From: Salvator merianae
Lineage: Eukaryota > Chordata > Lepidosauria > Squamata > Teiidae
Assembly (NCBI GenBank): GCA_003586115.2
Contig: QVOM02000034.1
Location: 109,159,610-109,223,609 of the forward strand
DNA: 64,000 nt
Reading direction: 5' to 3'
Under the pieces are notes generated by a model, which did no database searches, was not told the DNA's origin, and saw only the letters and a program-made list of their open reading frames with translations. A program made the translations under genes and the position numbers. Shown one piece after another: positions 11,301 to 23,300 of the stretch (within the stretch, counting starts at the first letter, position 1; each line of letters starts with the position of its first letter).

Positions 11301-14300
11301 AGCACTGCAAACCACCACATGCACAATATTAGGGAAGCAAGACACATCCAGCAACAGTTTCACAAAGGCAAACGGAAAGCCATTTAAGACAAGAACTTCA
11401 ATAAAGGAAGCGGCAAGAGACTATTTCAATCATCCAAGCATAACAGATGTGGTCCCCATCTGTTTACAAAGCAACAGCTTATTTACTGAAACCCATCTAC
11501 CTTCTCCGTGTTTCACTTTTAACTCTAACACAGTTAACTGTACAGCCTGCTAACCCCTGAAGAGAGTTCACATTTTCTTTCTCCATGATGGGAACAGTCC
11601 ACACCTGCCACTGCACAAGCTTGCAGGTAAACTGCCAAAATATATAGTTAGAACTAAAGCTAGATGTCATCATGGTATGTACTGTCCTGTATTCATTCTC
11701 TGACTTTAGCTTCTCCAGGAACAGATGTCTATATTAAAGCAAGGGATTGATAGATAGATGAGTAAAAACAGGTGCTTAACAGTACAGAGCAAGGAGATAA
11801 ACATTTAACCATTTGGTAAATTCTAGATGAGAACTGAAAGAGGGCACTACTTGCTCATTTTGTGTTCTCTTCAAGTAAATTATTTTGTGCTCTCTTCAAG
11901 CTAGGTGAACAATTTTCTTTGGAAGAGGTAGAGAGCAACAGTGAAGATAACCAACACCATTCAGAACAATTTTTAAGACCATACATTCTGAAGCAATTAA
12001 AATGAAAACAAAACGGCTGTAGGAACACTATAGACCAGACAATTTCGTTATCAGTTTTCAAACTAAACCTCTAAATACATAAATCACTGTAGACAAAAAG
12101 CAAATTGCTTCAGTTATGCATCAGTAATAAATGTAATAGAGATGCATGCTAATAGGAACAGTATGTGTTTACCAGTGGAATGGAAACTACAAATTTAATA
12201 AAGAATTTCTTGAATAGCGACAGATCCCTGTTTACGATTGCACTGCAAGAAAAAATGTACATCATTTAACATCTTTGCTACTGACTTACAAAAGTCACCA
12301 CTATCTAATTTTACAGCACATAAGAACAGGGACAGGAAAGTAATCGAATCAGTGATGTGGCTTTTTCAGTAGATTTTGAGCTACAAAATACTGAACTAAT
12401 TTGCCCAGGTTAATTTGCACTGGAAGGTTTTTTTTGGAACGTCTTGCAGGTTTGTTAAAAGTCATATTAATCTAAAAACATTAAAGCTATGAAACTGTAA
12501 ACATACCTAATATATTTACAATTGGTTTCAATTTATTGCTACTAATTTTTTTTTTTTATTTATAAAACATCCAAACAACAATGAACAAAGAACTACCTCT
12601 AATTTATTGCTACAAATTAATTTATATGCTGGAAACGTTTTCACTGAAAAATAAAGCTGTGGAAAATTTTCCAAGAAGTTTCTGCTCCACGTTGCCAAGC
12701 ATTAACAGAAAGACAACTTTTATCAACAAAATTAAGTGTGTAAGATAAAAAGAATATATAAAACACTATTTGGTCCCTAACTTCTCCTATAATTACACTT
12801 TTTTCACATTTTATTGTCCATTTTCTCATTGTTCTTTGAAGCTACTGTATATTTGTAATTTATGAACGCAAAGATAATCAAAATATTTGCAGTTAATCTT
12901 AACGTGTATTTTTTTTTTTTTTTAGAATAGTAGATTAAAAGTAAGGTGACGTGCAAGAAATGGCACTTGCTACTTCATTTAAAAAAAATGAAAATCATTA
13001 ACCAAGATTCACTTTCAACAAAAGGAGAATATCCAATGGCCTAAAATCTTAGATCATAACTACACTGAGGCAAGAACTATGAAAAATTGAATTTTTCCTA
13101 AATATTCCTTGTTAAATTATGGGTGCATCTTACACATCAGTCAATCTTATATGCCATGAAATACAGTATGTATTTTAGTCAAGTAGCAGACTGAACTAAA
13201 CATGGAAAGAATAATGCTCCTGAGCATAAGCAGATAAGCCTAATAAACCAAATTCATGTTCATCTTCCACCTTGCAGTACATGCACAGGAAACAGTAAGT
13301 GACACTGAGTAAACAGATAAGACTGCCTGGTCAAATTCTTTGAAAAGAGTGGCTACTATTGCCATCATTAATGTTAAAGGAGTTTAAGAAAGATCTCTCT
13401 TCTGCTCTCCATAGGGTCAGAGCAATGAAGGACCCCATAGCTCCAGCAGAGCTGCATCTTGAAAAAACACCCAATAGAAGTTAAGGACAGAATCATCAGC
13501 AGTGTCAAATCTTACCAGGTAATCAGCTAGTTGCTGCTTTGAAACTGCAGTGCACTGAACTGATGTAGAACAAAACTCCCAAAGTGTTGCTTTAAATGCA
13601 ACTGGGCAACTGATTTCCACAACGTAGGGTACAGTATACTTTCTATCTGGCAGGCTCAACGCAACACTGGTTTTGCCAGCAAGAGCCTCCAGGACCATGG
13701 GCAACCAAGGGGCTTGCTGCCAGAGACCCTGTATATTAACAGCCAACCACAGATGAGAACAAAAAGAGTATGTTCTTATTTGCTCCACTGTTGCTGATAG
13801 GGTAAATGAATACCCTGCTGAAGAAACAGGAGCTGAGTCAATTGCCCAGTAAACTCTCCCTAAGGAATGGGCCTGGATATTACAATCTTAAGTAGGATAC
13901 AATATGCAACATAAGCAGATGGTCTAGAAGTCAAATAAGTAATATTTACCTCTCAATAAGTGTTCCATTCTGAATCATCCAAATGTCACAGTATGTGCGA
14001 AGTATCAGCATTATAGCAATAAGTATCAAATAACCTGTCTAGTACAAGTGAATATAACAAATGGTGATTAATCATGCTTTTAAGATTTTTCGACAAACCA
14101 ATAATTTGTAGAACAAGGAACAGGTCCAAATCTAATTCATATTACTTTTCATTAACACTTTAGCCAAATATTTTCCAGGCACTGACACTAACTGCAATAT
14201 TGCCTCTTAATTGCCTCGTTTCATAAGCTGCATCAAAGCGTTAGCTCTCAGTATGAATAAGAAACTGCATAATCTGAGGACAGTATCTCACTTGCTTTTA

Positions 14301-17300
14301 ATCTCTGCAGCCAAACTATATATGCCACCTATCTGATTTCTGCATGAATTTTTCTCTGGGGGTATCGTATATGATCATATTTTTTAAACTGAATATAAAA
14401 AATAATGTCCACTTGGCTTTTGATACTATTGACAATGGCTTCAAGGCTACCAGGTTTAAGAGTTGGAAGCACTGTTTTGTGGTGGTTCTGCTCCTATCTC
14501 CAAGGCTGATGCCAGAGAGTAGTTGTGGGTGATACTTGCTCAACTTCATGAAACTCATTTGCAGGGTTTCTCAGACATGTTTGTGATGGGCGTGTAGACC
14601 GCATGGTGACTTGCCTGCCAGGTGCAAAGGTTGTGGACATCACACAGCATCTAGATAGGTTGGTAGACAGTGCTGGGGAGGAGCTAGTGGTCACGGTACA
14701 TATTGGTACCAATGATGTTAGGAAGGCTAAGCGGGGGATCCTGGAAGCCAAATTTAGGTTATTAGGTAGAAGATTGAAATCCAGAACCTCTAAGGTTGCA
14801 TTCTCAGAAATGCTACCTGTTCCACGTGCAGGGCCAGCTAGACAGGCAGAGCCCAGGAGCCTCAATGCATGGATGAGGCAATGGTGTCGAGAGGAAGGGT
14901 TTAGATTTGTCAGGAACTGGGGAGCATTTTGGGACAAGCCAAACCTGTACAAAAGGGACGGGCTGCACTTGAACTAAGATGGAACCAGATAGCTGGCGCT
15001 TAATATTAAAAAGGTCACAGAGCAGCTTTTAAACTAATCCCTGGGGGAAAGGCGATGGGAGCTGGGCAGCATCCAGTTCGTGAAAGTGCACAGTTTAGTG
15101 AGCAGAGTGGGAAACTAGTCAGTAGTATTCAAGTAAAAAGAGGCAAGAAGCAGTCGATGATTGCACATGATCCTAAACGGCAGTACTTTCAACAGAAGAG
15201 TGCATACAAATGCCTGTATGCAAATGCCAGAAGCCTCCGAGCCAAAATAGGGGAGCTGGAATGTTTAGTGATGGATAAAAATATTGATATTATTGCCACT
15301 ACTGAAACCTGATGGACTGATGAAAACCAATGGGATACAGTGATCCCAAGTTACAAACTGTACCGGAAAGACCGGAAAGGGCGAATTGGAGGTGGTGTAG
15401 CCTTATACGTTAAGGAAGAGATAGAATCTTATGAACTGGAACTTCCAGATAAAACAGACCCATCCATAGAAATATTATGGGTAACAATACCAGGTCAGAA
15501 AACAAGTCTAACGTTAGGGACATGCTATCACTCTCCCAACCAAACTCATGAAGAAGATCAGCAATTGGAAAATGAGGTCATGGAGACATCAAAAAAGGGA
15601 AGGGTAGTTATAATGGGAGACTTCAGCTACCCCCACATAGACTGGGTGAACTCTTATTCAACTCATGAGAGGGAGATAAAATTCCTAGATATGGTAAATG
15701 ACTGTTCTCTTGAGCAGCTGGTTGTGGAACCAACCAGGGGAAAGGGAATCCTGGACTTGATCCTAAGTAATACACAGGATCTAGTAGAAAATGTCACTGT
15801 AACTAATCCGATAGGGAACAGTAACTAATCCGATAGGGAACAGTGATCACAATACGATAACCTTCAATTTAAATACAGACACTATGTTGTTGACACAATT
15901 GAACACGGAAACCTTAAAACTTTCATCAGGGAAATTTCCCTAAAATGAGAAAACTGGTTAAAAGAAAATTGAAAGGGATGGTTAGAAGAGTTCAATCGCT
16001 CCAAAATGCTTGGAAACTAAAAACACACTAATAGAGGCTCAATTAGAATGCATACCTAAAAGAAGGAAAGGAACTGCCAAGTCGAAGAGGACACCAGTGT
16101 GGCTTACAAATGCAGTAAGGGAAGTCATTAAAAGCAAAGAAAGAGCATTCAGAAAATGGAAGACTTGTCCTAATGAGGAGAACAGGAAAGAACACAAACT
16201 CTGGCAGAACAAATGCAAGGTAGCAATTAGGAATGCTAAGAAGAACTTTGAGGAGCGCATTGCTAAGAACATCAAGAGAAAGAACAAGAAATTCTTTAAA
16301 TATATCAGAAGTAGAAATCCAACCAGAAAAGCAGTTGGACCACTAGAACATAATGAACAGAAGGGGATAATTACAGAGGACACAGAGATTGCAGAAAGGC
16401 TAAATGATTTTTTTGCCTCTGTTTTTACTGAGGATAGAGAGCATATGCCAGCAGCTGAATCCTTTCAGGGAGGGAGTCAGAAAAAGTAGGTCAGATAGCG
16501 GTAACCAAGGAGGAGGTTCTTACGTGTCTTAATAAACTAAATGCTAACAAATCACCAGGACCAGATGGCATTCATCCAAGAGTTCTTAAAGAACTCAAAT
16601 TTGAAATTGCTGAGCTTCTAGCCAAAATATATAATTTTTCCCTAAAATCAGGCTCTGTGCCTGAAGACTGGAGGGAGGCAAATGTGACATTGATCTTCAA
16701 AACTGAATCAAGGGGTGATCCAGGAAATTACAGACCAGTCAGCTTAACATCAGTTCCAGGTAAAGTGATGGAAACCACAATTAAGGATAAAATTACTAAA
16801 CACGTAGAAAAGCAAGCATTGCTGAAAGGAAATCAGCATGGCTTCTGCAAAGGTAAATCATGCCTTGCAAATTTGTTAGAATTCTTTGGAAGTGTTAATA
16901 AACATGTGGATGAAGGTGACCCAGTTGACATTGTCTATCTGGACTTTCTGAAGGCTTTTGACAAAGTACCTCATCAAAGACTCCTGAATAAACTCAGCAA
17001 TCACGGAATAAGAGGACAGGTCCTGTCCTGGACTAGTAAGTGGCTTAAGGACAGGAAACAGAGAGTAGGAATAAATGGTCAGTTCTCAGAGTGGAAAGAG
17101 GTGAAAAGTGGGGTCCCGCAAGGTTCAGTATTAGGACCCCTGCTTTTTAATTTATTCATAAATGATCTTGACACAGGAGTAAGTAGTGAGTTAGCAAAGT
17201 TTGCTGATGACACTAAATTGTTCAGGGTAGTAAAAACTGAAAGTGGTTGTCAAGAGTTCCAGAAGGATCTCCTGACATTGGGTGAGTGGACAACGAAGTG

Positions 17301-20300
17301 GCAAATGCACTTCAATCTTAGCAAGTGCAAAGTGATGCACATCCGGACAAAGAACCCTAATTATACCTATAAATTGAGTGGGGGCCAAACTTTCTGTGAC
17401 AGACCAGGAAAAGGATCTTGGGATTCTGGTAGACAGCTCATTGAAGGTGTCAACCCAGTGTGCAGCACCAGTGAAAAAAGCAAATTCAATGCTAGGGGTA
17501 ATAAGGAAGGGAATAGAAAACAAGTTGGCAAGTGTCATTGTGCCTCTTTACAAATCTATGGTGAGGCCACACTTGGAATATTGTGTACAATTCTGGTCAC
17601 CTCACCTCAGAAAGGATATTGTGGAACTGGAGAAGGTGCAAAAAAGGGCAACCGGAATGATCAAGGGGCTGGAACACCTTCCTTACGAAATCAGGCTGCA
17701 ACGTCTTGGCCTCTTCAGCCCTGAAAAGCGGCATTTAAGAGGAGACCTGATTGAAGTATATAAAATCATGCACGGTATGGATAAGGTGGATAAAGAGAAG
17801 TTTTTTTCTCTCACACACAACACTAGGACCAGGGGGCACTCTCTGAAGCTGATGGGTAGGAGAGTTAAAACTGACAAGGGGAAGTATTTTTTCACCCAGA
17901 GGGTCGTCGGTCTGTGGAATTTATTACCGGATGAGGTGGTGACAGCCATCAGCCTGGACAGCTTTAAGAAGGGATTGGACAGATTCACGGAGGTCAGGTG
18001 TATCAATGGCTACTAGAATGGATGCCTAGGTACTGCCTCCAGGTTGGAAAGACAGGCAGGATGTCTGTAAAACCATTTGCGGGGAGTCAAGAGCAGGTGA
18101 AGGTTTTGCCTTTATCTTCTGCTTGAGAATGCCCAGAAGCAACTGGTGGGCCACTGTGTGAAACAGAATGCTGGACTAGATGGGCCGTGGCCTGATCCAG
18201 CAAGGCTCCTCTTATGTTCTTAATCTTATCTCCCATGTTCTTTAACATTTATATGAAATGCTGAGAGAAGTCATCAGGAGATTTGGAGTGAAGTATTATC
18301 AATATGCAGCTGATAACCAGTTCTCTCTCTCCATGCCATCGAAATCAGGAGACATGGCTGAAGAGTTTGATGGGTGCTTGGAAGCAGTAATGTGCTTGAC
18401 AGGGCCAAAAAATTGAAGCTGACAAGATGAAAGTGCTAGTTGGGATGCACCGTTTTCAATGTAGTTACTTTGCCCTGGAATGAATAGGTGAGAAATCTAG
18501 GGATGTTCTTGCACTCTATGCTGATGCTTGAAGCTCAGGTGGAAGTGGTGGTCAAGAGCACCTACTTCCTGCTCCAGCTGGTTCACCAGCTATGGCCCTT
18601 CCTGGACAGAGATTAATTTCCAGATTGAACTATTGTAATGCTCTACATGGGGCTGCCCTTGAATATGGTTTGGAAGCTGCAGCTCGTGCAGAACGCACCA
18701 GTTAGACGGACGCAAATCATGCTGGTCTTAAAATATCTGCACTGGCTGCCAAAACATTACTGAACCCAATTCAAGGTGTTAACTTTACCTAAAGAAATAC
18801 CTTCTCCCATATCATCCTGCACATTCTTTAAGATCTGCAGATCCTGTACCTCCAGGTTGTACCACTTCCTTTAGTAGTTAAAGGGGGGGGGGGAATACCC
18901 AGGATAGGGCCTTCTTAGTGATAGTCCCTAAACCATGGAACAGCCTCCTCACAATTATTTTTCCTGGCCTTTGGCTGAGGAAACAACTCCCCCTCCCCAC
19001 TTTCAGTGCTGGTGTTATTGTGTTGATTTTACATTTTGTTTTTACTGTGGTAACTCACCCTGAGACCTTAAGGTATAGGGTGGGATAAAAATACAAATAA
19101 AGTAAATAAATAAGTAAGTAAGTAAGTAATTTCAAAGTATCTCAGTTAAAGTGATAGTTCTCTTCTTTTAAATTACCAGACTTTATTAGAAAAGCAATCC
19201 GGAGGCCTCCTAGAAATAGTATCTGATATAAATAAGTAATTTAAACAATACTTTTCTGAACAAAATTAGGTTAAAAGCTCTTAATTTATAGCTTACCTCT
19301 TTACAAAATGTTCTAGGGACCATTACTTTCAGAATTTGGTTTATTCTGGCAAAAAATACTCTGTCTACTACAGCTCGCTCCTTCTTAACATCTTTCTGCA
19401 CCTGGAAAGATTGCACAAGACAATGTTTTGATCTTTTATTTTTTACATGAATTTTGTTAGTTATTTAAACAACTTAACTGAAGTTAACTACTTCAACAAA
19501 CAATTCGTCAATTATTGTTAGATCCCTGTATTGGTCAAGTGGTAAATAATATCCATTTGCCTTTCATCTCAGCCAAGAGATTCTCCTAAATGGATTCAGA
19601 GTCCAGTCTGGTGCATTAAGACTGTCTCAGCCAATATGCACTCAAAAGCCCCGATCAGGCAAGTGTCCTGGGGCCTATCACACCGGCCTGTTGCTGCTGT
19701 GTCACTGGAATGGAGCCACATGGCACTTAACGGCCACACGGCATGCTTTATGGCTATAAACATGGCCGACTGCTCCACTGCTAGGCTAGCAAAGAGTGTT
19801 CAACAGACACGCAGAGAGCGCATTATTTTGCACGCTCTCCCTCCCATCCTTTCTATATATTTGCAACAGAGCACAGACAGCAGATGTCCATAGCCATATG
19901 ACCCACATTTCATGGGTTCAGACACCTGCTGCTTTATAAACAGCATCTGAACGCAGCTAAAGAGGTTGGAATGGGTCTGTTCAGGAGCACATTCTTCATC
20001 TTGCCACTTCTGGACTTCAGGGGTATAAAATTTGTGCAGCCTATCAGGAATAACATGTTCCTTATCCTGGCACTGAAACCAATAGTGAAAATATGCCTTT
20101 GTATGCCTCAGAGGCAAAATATGAACTAGATTTTATTTTTAAGCCCTAAAATATGCTGAAGCAGCTTGTGTGAATAAACAAAGATTTGTCAGGAAAAGCA
20201 GCCAGGCATTCATCAGAAAAATGATTCCTGTTCCACTTTTGTTTCTGCTCAACTATGTTTTACAGTAAGGATATAAATCTTCAATTTTTCACCTATTAAC

Positions 20301-23300
20301 ATGGACACTCAAGTTTCAAAATATATGTCCTAACTTCAAAAAAACACATCCGTTCTGTTAAAATGTTGTAGTCTCAAAACAGCTTGAAAATTCAGGAAAA
20401 GACTTTGTTTCCTAAAGTAACCACATTACACAGGTGTAGCATTTTGCTCTATGCCCCATTGTAGAGGGTTCTTTTAACTTGATCTTTTTCTTCTTCCATT
20501 TAAAAATATGAAAATGATACAAAGCAAAAATATGCCAAAAAATGATTTTTGTAAGAAATACGGACAGATAAGAAACATCGGTGCAGTTATCTCTCATATA
20601 TGTCTGTGGTTCTTTCTCAGGAAACCCTAATTTCAGTGGCACTCATATTAACTGGCAGATTCCATAGCAAGTAATGATTTGTATAATGCTATTTTTACAT
20701 GCCTCAATGCTTGTACCAATATATTATACAAGGAAATCTCATTTGTATCAGCAAAACCATATTCAACAAAGGGCAACTAAATCACATTTCAAAAAATTGT
20801 AAAATAGGAAAAGCACCACTTCAGTAGGTATCAGTTTTTTTGGTTAACCCGAATTAATTTATAAGACCAAGTTGTTGCTTTTATTAATGTTAACCAAGAA
20901 CGTTTTTTTCCAAACTTCACAAAATCATTCCCATTAACAAAAGCAACAGTTTTATACTTCTAGGCAATTCAATATCCCTTGGGCTAGTAGTTTCAGTAAC
21001 TGCTTCTGAGTAGCATGCCACTGTTACCTTAGTTTCGTTGCTTAAAGTCAGCAAGAGCTGCACTTGCCCATTCTATATACATATCTAGATAATGAACCGT
21101 CCTCTAGGCTACTATTTTCAGGATTTAATATAATACAACATTTCAAAGTAGTTTAGCTTAACTGCTTAGCAGAATTACTGGATTTTTGCAGCCATCTAAT
21201 CTGTATTACAGCTAAACAGCAGCACTCACCTCATTGCTAGGTAGTGTCTTCCCACTTTTCTTCCTGAAAAGAGAAAAAAAAAATAGTTTTAAATTTGAGA
21301 TAAACCTTTGTTTATAATCTTAACAATTAATTGTTCATAAGACTAATTTAGGCCAGGATTCTCTTCTTACAGAGCCCAACAAGACACCCACAGGGTTGCC
21401 AATAAGCATGGTATGAATGCAACAGCATTACTCATGCTCCCAGCAACCGGCTTTCTGAGGAATAAAAATGCCCTTGGTTGGAGATCAACTCTTTGTTACT
21501 ACAACAGACACAATCATGAAATTTTCCTGGCAACACTATGGCGGTTGTTCCCCATTAGCTACCTCTGGGGAGATGCTGGGATTCAACCAATCACCCTTTA
21601 CATAAAATCCAGCGTAGGGCCTTTTTTGCACTTTCCACTGTGGAATGTTTGATTACGAACATTCCAGGATGGAACAGTTCTCACGGTGCAGTGGTCATTT
21701 GTACAGCCCAGAAACTTGCTTCCAGACCTTGCACTGAAAATGTTGCCTACCCCACCATTACAGTGGCCACTGCCATGGCAACCAGGGCTACGACGCACAG
21801 CTGCACCACACAGCATTTGCACCCAGAAGTAGGTGCAGCAAATGCTTCTGGCGCAGCTGTGGACCACAACTGCTGTGGAGCAGTTGTAGCCACTTACAAT
21901 CACTTGTGCCTCTGCAGAATGCAGACGCACTTCACTATTAAGCGTGCACATGTTCACTAGTGAGAAGTGCGAACAGGCCCTTAGTTTCCAACCACAGCAA
22001 TAGCTTACATTTTTTTTCTGCTTTTCCACATTTCTTTTGCTAATGAAGTAGAACAGCGATTACAGGAATCAAAGTGCAAAAGTGAGATAGTATATAACGT
22101 TTTACATAGAACAACCTTACTCTGTTTAAGAAAGGAACTCGGTGTACAGATTTATGTACTAACATAATTCACGCCCCAGTCCACTTCTGCTAATCCTTTG
22201 GCAGCCGTTTCTTAAAGACACACTACTTTTGTTGGGCATTTTCACTATCTCCCATGCAGGCATTGTTACTGTTTTAGTCATTCTTTCTATATGCTTTTCT
22301 TGTGATTTTATTGTGACCTGCCCTGAGACTTTCAGGTATACGGTGGGATGAAAATATAAATGATAAAATAAATAATGAGGTGTGAATTAAAGAGATCAGG
22401 GTGATGTGAGTTGAGAGACTTGAGATTTGCACCCCAGCATATCTGGTGCAGCATCAATTCAGGTTTGTGGGGCAGGGGAGTCGCCACAATCTACAAAGAA
22501 TCAGTCTCTCTTACCAGATGCTCATTTGGGCCAGAGAAAGGTGGAATGACATTGATGTTCATGTACTATTCACCCATCTGCCCTACAGCTGCCCTGTCTG
22601 CATTGGTGGAGATTGTCTCAGATGTAGTGTTGGCGGACTTCAGTTTCCATGCTTGAGGATGCCTCCTGTAGGCCAGCTCAGGACTTCATGGCCTCTATGA
22701 CAACCATGAGCTGTCTTAATGTCATTGACCCAACTCATGTTGCAGCGTATACTCCTGACCTGATCTTTAATACAGAGTAGAAGAGTGGTAATTTGTTATT
22801 ATGTGGACTTGCAGTAAGTCCACAGTCACAGATGGATCACTTTCAAGTTTAGACTTATGGTGTCTGTTCTTCTCTGCAGGGGTGAAGGACCATAGAGATG
22901 GTCCACCCTTGGAGACTTATGGAATCTGATGGATTCCTGAGGACTCTGGAGGAATTTCTGGAAGCTCTGGCCTCACTTTGGAATAATGAGGTGAGTAGAG
23001 CTGTTGACACAATCACTTCCAAGCACCGTTGGAGATCAAGCAGAGCTCATAAGGCTCCTTGATATAGTGGGGAACTGTATGTGATGAAGCAGGAGGGCCA
23101 ATGGCTCGAATCAAAGTGACGTAAATTCTGCTGTGAATCTGACTGAATACGGGTAAGAGCACATTACTGTGCCTACCACATGGAGGTGGTGGTGGCAATG
23201 AAGGCTTACTTGTCTGTCTCCATCATGTCCGCAAGTGATCATCCAGCAGAGCTAAAAGTTAAAGGGCTACTGTCATCTTGCTGCAATGATCTGGTTATGC

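Noticed and set aside
16039..16383. Antisense 114-codon open frame
   Set aside because: Lies wholly opposite the CR1 ORF2 linker; a shadow of the retrotransposon.
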